A stretch of DNA of 64,000 nt from Achromobacter sp. HZ34 (GTDB lineage: Bacteria > Pseudomonadota > Gammaproteobacteria > Burkholderiales > Burkholderiaceae_B), in the NCBI RefSeq assembly GCF_002209485.1, contig NZ_NJIX01000006.1:186001-250000 (forward strand), read 5' to 3'. Of this stretch, positions 16,797-24,979 are shown one piece after another. The notes below the pieces were generated by a model that worked only from the letters and a program-made list of their open reading frames with translations, searched no databases and was not told the DNA's origin. The translations under genes were made by a program, and so were the position numbers. Positions within the stretch are counted from its first letter, which is position 1. Every line of letters starts with the position of its first letter.

Positions 16797-17441
16797 CTAT
16801 TTCGATGCCGACGTGTCCGCGCTGAATACCAGGTAGCCCGCGATCGCCAGCATGCAGGTGCCCAACACGCCGTCCTGCGCCTGCAGGAACCAGCGATTGC
16901 GCGTCAACCAGTTGCGGATGCGCGCCGCGCCGTAGGCGTAGGTGGCGCCGGAGCACAGGCCGAACAGCTTGGAGATACACGCCAGGATCAGCATCTGCAG
17001 CCACACCGGCCCGACGGCGGGGTCGGCGAATTGCGGCAGGAAGGCGACCAGGAAGATGAAGACCTTGGGATTCAGCAGATTGGTCATGAAGCCCTGGATG
17101 AACACCTGGCGGCCTTCGCCCTTGGCGGGCGCAGCCGTCAGGTCGCGCGGCTTGCGGCTGCGGCGCAGGGCCTGGACGCCCAGGTAAACCATGTACACGG
17201 CGCCGGCCAGCTTCACGAACAGGAACAGCGTGGGCGATTCCTTGAAGATCGCGGCCAGGCCCAGCACCACCAGGGGAATCTGCACGAAGCCTGCGCAGAA
17301 GTTGCCCAGCACGCTCAGCCAGGCGATGCGAAACCCTTGCGTCATGCCGCGCGTCAGGGTCAATGCCATGTCCGGGCCGGGGGTGAGTTTCAAGGCCAGG
17401 TCGGCGGCCAGGAAGAGCAGGAGCATATGCAGGGTGGGCAT
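16797..17441 (-). CDS. LysE/RhtB-family amino-acid exporter
   Basis: A 214-residue inner-membrane exporter with six hydrophobic segments. The N-terminal family motif is seen as LKLTPGPDMALTLTRGMTQG, and NLLNPKVFIFLVAFLPQF matches the conserved second half. The start gives the normal family length; an upstream in-frame ATG would add an Arg-rich stretch unlike the family. Its own substrate cannot be told from the sequence. A 9-base minisatellite lies in its upstream region. Confidence 0.9.
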   Translation of the reverse strand: MPTLHMLLLFLAADLALKLTPGPDMALTLTRGMTQGFRIAWLSVLGNFCAGFVQIPLVVLGLAAIFKESPTLFLFVKLAGAVYMVYLGVQALRRSRKPRDLTAAPAKGEGRQVFIQGFMTNLLNPKVFIFLVAFLPQFADPAVGPVWLQMLILACISKLFGLCSGATYAYGAARIRNWLTRNRWFLQAQDGVLGTCMLAIAGYLVFSADTSASK

Positions 17442-17563
17442 GGCGGGCGAGGACAGAAAAAAAGGGGGAATAGGTCTCGCCGGGAATATTACCCGCAGTG
17501 TCGACCCCGCTTTATTTGGCCCTGGCCCCACCCGTCTCACCCGCCGCCGCTGCTCCCGCCGAT

Positions 17564-17616
17564 CCCACCTATCCACCTATCCCACCTATCCCGCCTATCC
17601 CGCCTATTCCACCTGT
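17564..17616. repeat. 9-base tandem repeat upstream of the LysE-family gene
   Basis: Six near-identical units of CCCRCCTAT (one is a base short, the last diverged) lie between the LysE-family gene and the end of the LysR gene. The array is noncoding in either gene. It could vary in copy number and alter spacing in the lysE leader. Confidence 0.6.
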
Positions 17617-17662
17617 TCCGCTTTTTCCCTTTACCCGATCCCTTCTTCCATTCCCTTCTCCG

Positions 17663-18598
17663 CTATCCATAAAGACCGATGACCGCTTCCCATACGCCAC
17701 GCGTCCTGGCGTCCTCCAGGGCCGCCTGGCGGGTGTAGAGGCGGACGTCGATGTCGATGTCCTCGGCCTTGGCGCCCGCCCGCACGATGCGGCCCTGCAG
17801 CAGATCCTCTCGGATCAGGCTGAGCGGCAGCCAGGCCAGGCCGACCCCCTGGCGCACCATGGCATGGATGGAATCGGCCAGATCGGCCTCGTAGATGGTG
17901 AACAGGCGATCACGGCACGCCTGCTGCTGCAAGGCGTTGTCCAGGATGGACCCCAGCGCCATCCCCGGCGCATAGGCCAGGTAAGGCACCATGGGTTGGG
18001 ACAGATTCTGCGGCACCGCGTATTTGGGATAGCCGGACACCAGGGGCGCGGAGACGGCGACCAGGGCGTCCCGGCCCACCGAGCAGGACAACAGGTCTTC
18101 CATGCCCGGCGGTATCGCCCCCTCCGGCGCATGGCCGAGCATGAAATCGGCCCATCGTTCCCGCAGCATTTCCAGGCCGGGACGCAGGCTGGTGGTCTTG
18201 ACCTTCCACAGCAGATCACCGCAGGCATCGCGGATGTCGGCGACCAGCTGCGGCAGCAGGGTATGCGACAAGGTGCGGCCGGCGGCGATGGTGATGGTCT
18301 GCAGCGCCTGTTCAGGCGTATGTGCCAAAACGGCACGGGTGTTGCGCAATATGGCTTCGATCTGCCGGGCGGCGGCGGCCAGTTTGCGGCCTTCATCGGT
18401 GAGCGGACTGCGGCGGCTGCCGCGTTCCACCAGGGCGGCGCCGGCCCAGTCCTCCAGCGCACGGATACGCCTGCCAAACGCCGGATGCGTGATGCCTCGG
18501 TGGCGCGCCGCCTGGCTCAGGTTGCCGGCCTGGCCCAAGGCCAGCAGGTCGCGCAAAAGGGTGAGATCGAGGTCCAGATCCTTGGGCAGGGCGTCCAT
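17663..18598 (-). CDS. LysR-family transcriptional regulator
   Basis: A 311-residue regulator. The helix-turn-helix lies at about residues 10-70 (LLRDLLALGQAGNLSQAARH, then GITHPAFGRRIRALEDWAG), followed by a substrate-binding-fold domain. Upstream in-frame codons would extend it into the neighbouring gene, so I took the ATG just before the conserved helix. It is divergent from the alpha/beta hydrolase gene, with a 115-base gap holding a clear dyad, so it most likely controls the hydrolase-Bug pair. Confidence 0.88.
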   Translation of the reverse strand: MDALPKDLDLDLTLLRDLLALGQAGNLSQAARHRGITHPAFGRRIRALEDWAGAALVERGSRRSPLTDEGRKLAAAARQIEAILRNTRAVLAHTPEQALQTITIAAGRTLSHTLLPQLVADIRDACGDLLWKVKTTSLRPGLEMLRERWADFMLGHAPEGAIPPGMEDLLSCSVGRDALVAVSAPLVSGYPKYAVPQNLSQPMVPYLAYAPGMALGSILDNALQQQACRDRLFTIYEADLADSIHAMVRQGVGLAWLPLSLIREDLLQGRIVRAGAKAEDIDIDVRLYTRQAALEDARTRGVWEAVIGLYG

Positions 18599-18623
18599 GG
18601 CAGATTCCGCGTGAATTTCGAGT

Positions 18624-18640
18624 TGTGCTGATTCGGCACA
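18624..18640. promoter_or_regulatory. Candidate LysR operator, hydrolase/regulator intergenic region
   Basis: TGTGC-N7-GCACA, a perfect 17-base dyad, lies 26 bases before the LysR start and 73 bases before the hydrolase start. A second inverted pair, GTGAATT (18611-18617) and AATTCAC (18663-18669), surrounds it. The arrangement suits a LysR recognition site plus activation site. Confidence 0.5.
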
Positions 18641-18713
18641 GCTTAACGTATTCATGCACCGGAATTCACCATGAAAGCGGCTAAGCTGCGCCGCATTCGA
18701 CCTGGCTCGCATC

Positions 18714-19751
18714 ATGTCCAACGTTTCCCTACGCAGCATCCGTTCGCACTTCTTCGGCGGCGTTACCACGCAGGTGCAAGGCTTGCCGGTCCTGGACAGG
18801 ACCGTGGCGGCCGGCACGGCGCGGCCCGTCGACATGAACGGCACCTACAGCGTCGGCCAGATGTATGCGATGCAGTATGCCCTGGCGCAGCCGCGCTTCC
18901 CCTTGCCCATCTTGCTGTGGCACGGCGGCGGCATGACGGGCGCGCAGTGGGAAGCGACTCCCGATGGGCGGCCCGGTTGGCTGTGGCGGCTGCTGGAGGC
19001 CGGTTTCGATGTGTGGGTCTGCGACGCGCCGGAGCGCGGCCGTGCCTCATGGGCCATGTTCCCGGAAATCTACCGGTCGGCGCCGATCTTCCGCAGCCAT
19101 GAAGAAGCCTGGGACGTGTTTCGCTTAGGCCCTTCCGGAGGCTATCCGTCCGCGGCACACCCCTGCACGCAATTCCCCGTCGAGCACTTCGACCAGTTCG
19201 CCCGCCAGTTCGTGCCGCGTTGGCTGGACCACGGGGAGATGGCGCTGGCTGCCTACGATGAGTTGATCGCCGCGGTGGGGCCCTGCATCGTCCTTGGCCA
19301 CAGCCAGGGCGGCGGCCACGCGGCCCACGCCGCGCAGCGCCACCCCGCGCTGGTGCGCGCGGTCGTCGCGGTGGAGCCTACGGGCATGCCCGCCGTAGCG
19401 GAAATAGCGACTGAGCCCGTGGCCGAGCGCACGCCGGCAATCCAGCCAGCAGCCATGACCGTTGGCGGCATCCACCACACGAACATCCCCCAACTCGTGC
19501 TGTGGGGCGACTACCTGGACCACAGCCCGCTGTGGCACACCTACCGCCACGCTGTCGACGGCTACGTCCAGGCCATGCGGCAACGGGGTGCGCCCATGAC
19601 GGTGCTGGACCTTCCCGCCGCTGGCCTACATGGCAACAGCCACGCCTGCATGCTGGACCGCAATAGCGATGAAGTGCTTGCGCACGTCACCGCGTGGCTC
19701 TACGCCACCTTGGGCAGCCGTTCCCAGGCTCCCCACCTCCCTTCAAAATGA
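18714..19751 (+). CDS. Alpha/beta hydrolase (esterase-like)
   Basis: A 345-residue hydrolase. The nucleophile elbow GHSQGG puts the catalytic serine at residue 197. LLWHGGGMTG near residue 70 fits the oxyanion-hole HG motif, and the likely catalytic His is in LHGNSHACML near the C-terminus. No signal peptide is apparent. The following Bug gene is 22 bases downstream, so the pair may import and hydrolyse an ester or lactone. Confidence 0.85.
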   Translation: MSNVSLRSIRSHFFGGVTTQVQGLPVLDRTVAAGTARPVDMNGTYSVGQMYAMQYALAQPRFPLPILLWHGGGMTGAQWEATPDGRPGWLWRLLEAGFDVWVCDAPERGRASWAMFPEIYRSAPIFRSHEEAWDVFRLGPSGGYPSAAHPCTQFPVEHFDQFARQFVPRWLDHGEMALAAYDELIAAVGPCIVLGHSQGGGHAAHAAQRHPALVRAVVAVEPTGMPAVAEIATEPVAERTPAIQPAAMTVGGIHHTNIPQLVLWGDYLDHSPLWHTYRHAVDGYVQAMRQRGAPMTVLDLPAAGLHGNSHACMLDRNSDEVLAHVTAWLYATLGSRSQAPHLPSK

Positions 19752-19773
19752 AAGACAACAGGAGATACCAACA

Positions 19774-20748
19774 ATGCTGAAGCGTTCCATCGTGGCTCTC
19801 GCCGCAATCGGCGCCTTTGTGGGCGCGGCCCCGGCCGCCATGGCCAAGGACTATCCGTCCGCGCCCATCCGCCTGATCATCCCCTTCGCCCCGGGCGGCA
19901 CGGCCGACGTCATCGGCCGCCTGTTCGCGCAGAAGCTGGGCCAGAAGCTGGACGCCACCATCGTGGTCGAGAACAAGGCGGGCGCCGCCGGCGTGATCGG
20001 CTCCAAGTATGTGGCCGAAGCCAAGGCCGATGGCTACACGCTGCTGCTGGCCTCTTCCAGCACGCATGCCGCTAACCCCGCCATCTATACCAAGCTGACC
20101 TATGATGCGGTGGCCGACTTCACGCCGATCACGCAGATCGTCACGGTGCCGGGCGTGCTGAGCGTCAACGAGGATGTGAAAGCGGCCACCCTGGCCGATC
20201 TGGTCAGCGATTCCAAGGCCCAGCCGCACAAGTACACCTATGCGTCGTCGGGCGCCGGCACGCTGGGCAATCTGGCCATGGAATTGTTCAAGAAGAACAG
20301 CGGCGCGCAGATCATGCACGTGGCCTACAAGGGTGCCGGTCCGGCCTTCAACGATGTGATCGGCCGCCAGGTGTCGATGATCTGGGAACCGTTGCCGTCG
20401 TCGCTGCCTTTCATCAAGTCCAACCGCCTGCGCGCGCTGGCGGTGGCTTCGCCGGAGCGTCTGCCGGAAATCCCCGATGTGCCGACCTTCGCCGAAGCGG
20501 GCATCAAGAACTACGACGTGTCGGCCTGGAACGGTCTGCTCGGCCCCAAGGGTTTGTCGCCTGAAGTCGCCGAGACCTTGTACAAGGCGTCGGTGGAAGT
20601 GCTGAAGGATCCCGAGCTGCAGAAGCGTTTCAAGGAACTGGGCGGCACGGTGGTCGGCAACACGCCGGATCAGTTCAAGGCCATCATGACCTCGGAAATC
20701 GCCAAGTGGAAGGACGTCGCCGCGGCGGCGAACATCAAGCTGGATTGA
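19774..20748 (+). CDS. Bug/TctC-family periplasmic solute-binding protein
   Basis: A 324-residue periplasmic receptor. A signal peptide ends at about residue 24 (APAAMA-KD). The hallmarks YPSAPIRLIIPFAPGGTADV, VVENKAGAAGVIGSKYVAEA and MHVAYKGAGPAFNDVIGRQV are present. AGGAGA precedes the ATG. It is paired with an alpha/beta hydrolase and followed by a strong terminator. There is no TctAB partner nearby. The ligand is unknown, probably a carboxylate or ester linked to the hydrolase. Confidence 0.9.
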   Translation: MLKRSIVALAAIGAFVGAAPAAMAKDYPSAPIRLIIPFAPGGTADVIGRLFAQKLGQKLDATIVVENKAGAAGVIGSKYVAEAKADGYTLLLASSSTHAANPAIYTKLTYDAVADFTPITQIVTVPGVLSVNEDVKAATLADLVSDSKAQPHKYTYASSGAGTLGNLAMELFKKNSGAQIMHVAYKGAGPAFNDVIGRQVSMIWEPLPSSLPFIKSNRLRALAVASPERLPEIPDVPTFAEAGIKNYDVSAWNGLLGPKGLSPEVAETLYKASVEVLKDPELQKRFKELGGTVVGNTPDQFKAIMTSEIAKWKDVAAAANIKLD

Positions 20749-20771
20749 TGGCGCGTGCCTGATTTGCAGTG

Positions 20772-20813
20772 AGTAGTACGAAGCAGGCAGCAAGTAGTAA
20801 GAAGCAGGCAGTA
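20772..20813. repeat. Two tandem copies of a 21-base sequence
   Basis: Copies at 20772-20792 and 20793-20813 differ at only two positions and contain the core GAAGCAGGCAG. They lie between the Bug gene stop and the terminator and do not encode a credible protein. Confidence 0.6.
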
Positions 20814-20886
20814 AGCCCTCGCGCCTCGGCCGGGGGTGATGTGACCACGGGAAGAACGGCCCGGGCGGCGACGCCAGGGAAAAAGG

Positions 20887-20922
20887 ACGGGCGGCTCCTG
20901 ACGGAGCCGCCCGTTTACTTTT
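20887..20922. terminator. Bidirectional rho-independent terminator
   Basis: A perfect 12-bp stem (ACGGGCGGCTCC with GGAGCCGCCCGT) has the 4-base loop TGAC. The plus strand continues with TTACTTTT and the minus strand with CCTTTTT, so it can end both the plus-strand Bug transcript and the converging minus-strand deacetylase operon. Confidence 0.85.
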
Positions 20923-20985
20923 GCGATGCCCCTGCAAGCGGTCCGGGTGCGCGGACCGCTCGGCGCTGGCTGCCGCTGCCAGCGC

Positions 20986-21867
20986 CTACAACGGCTTGAT
21001 CGCCAGGTCGCCCCGATACTCCGTGCGCGACAACGTTTCCGCATGGGCCAGGAAGGGATCCGGCTCCGTGGCCAGGTTCAGCGACAAGGTATGCTCGGCC
21101 AGCTGCTGGCAGGTCATGAAGCGCACATCACCCAGCTGCTTGATCTCCGTCAGCAGGGTATCCAGCACGGCGATACGGGCAGCCCGCGTGGAGCCGAAGT
21201 CGCCACGCAAATTCAGCGTGATGGGGATCAGGACGTTTTCCGCGTGCAATGCCTGGATCTCGTCGCGCCAGATCGTGTGCAGCCGCGCATGCGTGTGCCG
21301 CGCGGAGTAGATGGGCGCGTCGTCCAGCGCGAAGTTGGACGGCAGTTCGACGATACGCTTGCCGCCCGCCAGGCCATACACGTAAGGATGATCGGCATCC
21401 TGGAACGTGGCGTCGTAGAGAAACCCCTGTTCGGCAAGATGCCCCAGCGTGCGCGAGGACAACTCACCGCCCGGCGCGCGGAACCCCACCGGCGCCGTGC
21501 CGGTGATGTCGGCCAGCACGGTGCGCGCGGTGCGCAGCACCTCGACCTCTTTGTCGCCCAGGGTGGCGAAGTTTTCCAGGTCGATGCCTCGCGCGGCGAT
21601 TTCATGGCCGTCCGCGGCCAGTTCGCGTACCAGGTCGGGATGGCGCCGGGCGTCGCCGCCAGGCACGAAGAACGTGGCGGGCACGCCATGCCGGGCGAAC
21701 AGTTCACGCAGGCGCGGAAAGCCCGCGCGCACCGCGTAGCGGCCGTAGGAATAGCGGCCGAACAGGCGCTCGGGCGGGGTTTCCTTCAGGTCGAAGGTTT
21801 CGGCGTCGAAGTTGACGGTCAGCAGCACCACCGTGCGGGCGCCTTGGGGCCAGGTGTAGGTGTTCAT
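20986..21867 (-). CDS. NodB-fold deacetylase homologue lacking metal-binding histidines
   Basis: A 293-residue NodB-fold protein related to the gene just upstream of it in the operon. The overall pattern is kept: VNFDAET for motif 1, PATFFVPG and FRAPGGE for motif 3. The metal motif HxxxH is lost. Where the partner has AAHGYLHEA, this one has AARGIDLEN, with Arg93 and Leu97 in place of the two histidines. The late motif LHPRAGWGS is LNLRGDFGS, losing another His. It should not bind the usual zinc and may be a structural partner of its active neighbour. Its ATG overlaps the neighbour's stop as ATGA. Confidence 0.8.
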   Translation of the reverse strand: MNTYTWPQGARTVVLLTVNFDAETFDLKETPPERLFGRYSYGRYAVRAGFPRLRELFARHGVPATFFVPGGDARRHPDLVRELAADGHEIAARGIDLENFATLGDKEVEVLRTARTVLADITGTAPVGFRAPGGELSSRTLGHLAEQGFLYDATFQDADHPYVYGLAGGKRIVELPSNFALDDAPIYSARHTHARLHTIWRDEIQALHAENVLIPITLNLRGDFGSTRAARIAVLDTLLTEIKQLGDVRFMTCQQLAEHTLSLNLATEPDPFLAHAETLSRTEYRGDLAIKPL

Positions 21868-22694
21868 GCGAAAGAGACCTCTTCCAGGTTGTCGCGGTGC
21901 TCCTGGCACCACAGTGCGAAGCTGCGGTAGTCCATGAACTGCACGCCGTCGTGGCCCTTCATATAGGTGATCAGGTCGGACAGGGCCCGGGTGCGCGAAG
22001 GCGTGCCGGAACCCCACCCCGCGCGTGGATGCAGCGACATGACGAAGAAGCGGTCGGCGCCGTAGATGGCGTCGAATTCGGACTTCCATTGGCCCAGCAC
22101 TTCGGACGGCGGCGTATGGCTGAATTTGTAGAAGGGGAAGTCGTCCAGGCTGTAGGTGTTGTTGGGCAGTTCGACGATGACGTCTTCCGCGCCCTTGCCA
22201 AAACGCAGGCGATAGGGACGGTCGTAGTCCTTGTCGCTGGAGTCGTAGATATAGCCCATGGACTTCAACACCGCCATGGTGCGGTCACTCTTGCGGCCCG
22301 AGGGCGAGCGCCAGCCCAGCACGGGTTTGGCTATGATGTCGCGCAGGATGCCATCGGTCTTGCGCAGCAGGGCCTCTTCTTCTTCCAGGCCCAATTCCCA
22401 GGCTTCGTGCAGATAGCCATGCGCCGCCACTTCGAAGCCGTTGCGGTCGATCTGCGCAATGGTGTCCGGATGACGCTCGGCGTCGTAGCCGGGGACGAAG
22501 AACGTGCCCTTGATGCCATGGCCCGCCAGCATGTCCATGTGCCGGGGCACGCCGCAACGCGCGGAGTAATTGCCCCAGGAATGCTTGCCCAGCGGCGCGA
22601 TGCCGCGGCCCACTTCATGGCTGGGGCCGTCGAAATCGATGCCTATCAACACCACGCAGCGCATGGCTTCGGGCAGGTTCGTTCGTTGATTCAT
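21864..22694 (-). CDS. Polysaccharide deacetylase/PuuE-type NodB-fold hydrolase
   Basis: A 276-residue cytoplasmic NodB-fold metal hydrolase. The catalytic and metal residues are in place: IDFDG (Asp20, Asp22), HGYLH (His92, His96), GWRSPSG and LHPRAGWG. The form with no signal peptide and a SWGNYSARCG segment resembles the PuuE-type cofactor-independent allantoinase branch more than secreted chitin deacetylases. So it may open a cyclic amide or remove an acyl group from a small molecule. It is in an operon with a Bug receptor and a C45 hydrolase. Confidence 0.8.
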   Translation of the reverse strand: MNQRTNLPEAMRCVVLIGIDFDGPSHEVGRGIAPLGKHSWGNYSARCGVPRHMDMLAGHGIKGTFFVPGYDAERHPDTIAQIDRNGFEVAAHGYLHEAWELGLEEEEALLRKTDGILRDIIAKPVLGWRSPSGRKSDRTMAVLKSMGYIYDSSDKDYDRPYRLRFGKGAEDVIVELPNNTYSLDDFPFYKFSHTPPSEVLGQWKSEFDAIYGADRFFVMSLHPRAGWGSGTPSRTRALSDLITYMKGHDGVQFMDYRSFALWCQEHRDNLEEVSFA

Positions 22695-22703
22695 TGCGTC
22701 TCC

Positions 22704-23699
22704 TCAATCCAGCTTGATATTCGCTTCACGTACCACGGTGCCCCACTTGTCCCGTTCGCCGGCCAGGAACTTGGTGAACTCGGCCGGCGGCATGTGGGCG
22801 ATGTCGAAGGAGCGCGAGCGCATGGTGGCCTGGAATTCGGGCGAGTTGTAGACCTTGTCGATGGCCTTGTACAACTTGTCGACCACCGCGGGCGGCAGGT
22901 TGGCGGGGCCGAACAAGCCGATCCAGCCGACCGCGTTGAAGCCGGGGTAGCCGGATTCCGCGATGGTGGGAACGTCAGGCAGCAGCGCGTTGCGCTTGGC
23001 GTCCGTCGTGGCGATGGGGCGCACCTTGCCGGCCTTGATATTGCCCTGCTGCGTGCCGACCAGGTCCAGCATGAAGTCCAGGCGGCCGGCCAGCAGGTCG
23101 GTGGAGGCCTGGCCCGCGCCGTTGTACGGGACCGCGCCCGCTTCGATGCCGGCGTCGCGCTTGAACTTCTCCACCGCCAGGTGCGAGGAGCTGCCGACCG
23201 TGGTCACGCCGTAGTTCAGCTTGCCGGGGTTCTTCTTGGCCAGGTCGACCAGTTCCTTCAGCGTATGGACCTTGGACGACTCCGGCACCACCACCACGTT
23301 GTCGAAGGTGGCCAGCACCGAGATGGGCGTGAAGTCCTTGACCGGATCGTAGGGCAGCTTGGAATAGAGGTACTGGTTGGCGCCGTGCGTGCCGGTGGAA
23401 CCGATCAGCAGGGTGTAGCCGTCCGGCTTGGCCTGGCCGACGAAGGCCGCGCCGATGCCACCACCGGCGCCCGGACGGTTCTCGACGACGATGGTCTGGC
23501 CCAATTCCTTGCCCACGTCCTGTGCGATGATGCGGGCCATGATGTCGGTGCCGCCGCCCGCGGCGAAAGGCACGATCAGGCGGATGGCATGGTCGGGATA
23601 GCTGTCGGCGGCGGCGGACAGGCCCGGTGCGGTCAGCAGGACGGCGCTGGCGGCGCCGGCGGCCAGGCGCAGGAGACGCGTGGTGAGTTTGGCTTTCAT
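22704..23699 (-). CDS. Bug/TctC-family periplasmic solute-binding protein
   Basis: A 331-residue periplasmic receptor. A signal peptide ends at about residue 31 (LSAAA-DSYP). The hallmarks DHAIRLIVPFAAGGGTDI, VVENRPGAGGGIGAAFVGQA and GAVPYNGAGQASTDLLAGRL are present. It lies between the C45-type hydrolase and the two deacetylases, 9 bases before the first of these. The ligand is probably an amide or N-acyl compound processed by those enzymes, by context only. Confidence 0.9.
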   Translation of the reverse strand: MKAKLTTRLLRLAAGAASAVLLTAPGLSAAADSYPDHAIRLIVPFAAGGGTDIMARIIAQDVGKELGQTIVVENRPGAGGGIGAAFVGQAKPDGYTLLIGSTGTHGANQYLYSKLPYDPVKDFTPISVLATFDNVVVVPESSKVHTLKELVDLAKKNPGKLNYGVTTVGSSSHLAVEKFKRDAGIEAGAVPYNGAGQASTDLLAGRLDFMLDLVGTQQGNIKAGKVRPIATTDAKRNALLPDVPTIAESGYPGFNAVGWIGLFGPANLPPAVVDKLYKAIDKVYNSPEFQATMRSRSFDIAHMPPAEFTKFLAGERDKWGTVVREANIKLD

Positions 23700-23729
23700 G
23701 TGATGATTCCCCTTGGTTTTGTGATGGGA

Positions 23730-24860
23730 TTACCCGCGCCGCGGCAGCTCGTAGCGCGTAAAGGTGGGATCCAGTGCCGGCAGGTTGGCAACTTCCATGA
23801 ACCCGTGGGCGGGTTGCATGATGACGGTGGACACCGTGGCGCTGCGGGTGGCGCGGCCGAAGTCGCCGCGCGGCGGGCGGCACACCGACCAGGGCGACTG
23901 ATAGTCGTCCAGCAGCGCGTTCTTGACGTCGTCCAGCGTGATCTTGCCTACCCGCGGCGCCAGCAGTTCGCGCACGCGGTGTTCGCGGTATAGCGTGCAG
24001 GGCGAAAAGGCGATGCCGGTATCCTTGAGCTTGGTCAGCGCGATGGGGCTGAGCCAGTGGTTGGAGTGCACCAGCAGGCCGTTGTCCGGATGCAGCTGGA
24101 AGGTCTCGTCGGGCGCGCATTCGAAGTTGATGATCACGCCGCCGATATGCGCCACCGCCATATTGTTGGAGCCCGTCTTGGGCGTGGCGTACACGGCGTG
24201 CATGGCATGCGCGACGAAGCTGCTTTCCAGGGCCTTGCGGCGGATAAGGGGCAGGGGCACGCCGATCTGGCGGTAGTCGCGATCGGATTCCAGGTTGTTG
24301 CCGGTGATGGAGATGCCCGCCGCATTGAAACCGGACCGCGCCAGCATGCCGGCTTCGGTGAAGGTCAGCAGGTCGGGGCCATCGTCGCGCAGGATGCGCA
24401 GCACCACGCCGGTTTCCGCGCATTCCTCTTTCCAGTCCCAGTTCTGCGCGTGGATGAGCTCGCCGTCCTGGGTCGCCGCGCGCGTCACCTTGACGGAGGT
24501 GCAGCCGTCGTTGGTCTCGCCCAGCAGGCGCGCGCGCAGTTCGGGCCGTACGGCCAGCTTCATCACTTCGGTACGGGCATTGAGCAGGAAGATGTCTTCC
24601 ACGCGCACGCCGGCGCCTTCGGCGATGCCCTGCATTTCAGTCAGGTAGTTCTCGTCGAACTTGCGCACCACGGGGATGTAGCTGTGGATGACCTGATCCA
24701 TCTCGGCCGGCGCCATCTTCAGGTTCGCGGCCTGCGCGCTGTAGTGCTCGATGGACCGCGCGATGCGTTTTTTGGCCTGTTCGCCGTAGGCACGGCCGCG
24801 CGCCAGCGGTGTGCCGGCGATTTCGTACAGCGGAAACGGCGTCTGGGGCTGCCTGCTCAT
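23730..24860 (-). CDS. C45-type Ntn hydrolase (acyl-CoA:6-APA acyltransferase-like)
   Basis: A 376-residue protein resembling the penicillin acyltransferase/C45 peptidase family, Ntn hydrolases that mature by cutting before a cysteine. The expected cleavage and nucleophile site is NDGC-TS with Cys120. AQNWDW and GFNAAGISITGNNL are standard landmarks. AGGAG lies upstream of this ATG; a start eight codons earlier is less likely. Bacterial members often hydrolyse N-acyl amides. First gene of the minus-strand operon and divergent from a LysR gene. Confidence 0.85.
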   Translation of the reverse strand: MSRQPQTPFPLYEIAGTPLARGRAYGEQAKKRIARSIEHYSAQAANLKMAPAEMDQVIHSYIPVVRKFDENYLTEMQGIAEGAGVRVEDIFLLNARTEVMKLAVRPELRARLLGETNDGCTSVKVTRAATQDGELIHAQNWDWKEECAETGVVLRILRDDGPDLLTFTEAGMLARSGFNAAGISITGNNLESDRDYRQIGVPLPLIRRKALESSFVAHAMHAVYATPKTGSNNMAVAHIGGVIINFECAPDETFQLHPDNGLLVHSNHWLSPIALTKLKDTGIAFSPCTLYREHRVRELLAPRVGKITLDDVKNALLDDYQSPWSVCRPPRGDFGRATRSATVSTVIMQPAHGFMEVANLPALDPTFTRYELPRRG

Positions 24861-24928
24861 CAATGATCTCCTGGTTCGGCTCATGCCTGGCGTGGGAAAT
24901 CCTAAAGATGCTTTGTCATAACATCAAA

Positions 24929-24940
24929 TCATTTAAATGA
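24929..24940. promoter_or_regulatory. AT-rich palindrome between C45 hydrolase and LysR genes
   Basis: TCATTTAAATGA is a perfect 12-base dyad in a 119-base AT-rich divergent gap. It is flanked by ATCAAA (24923-24928) and its inverse TTTGAT (24956-24961). This is the probable binding region of the divergent LysR regulator and overlaps likely promoter sequence. Confidence 0.45.
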
Positions 24941-24979
24941 AACATATAATGCTTTTTTTGATATGAACTCGGTGGTGTC

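Noticed and set aside
17564-17616. CRISPR-like array
   Set aside because: Units are 9 bases with no spacers and no cas genes.
20769-20999. Small plus-strand protein after the Bug gene
   Set aside because: It would read through a 21-base duplication and a perfect terminator and has no ribosome site.
22704-23699. Bug genes as parts of a complete tripartite transporter
   Set aside because: No TctA- or TctB-like membrane gene occurs near any of the four receptors in the window.
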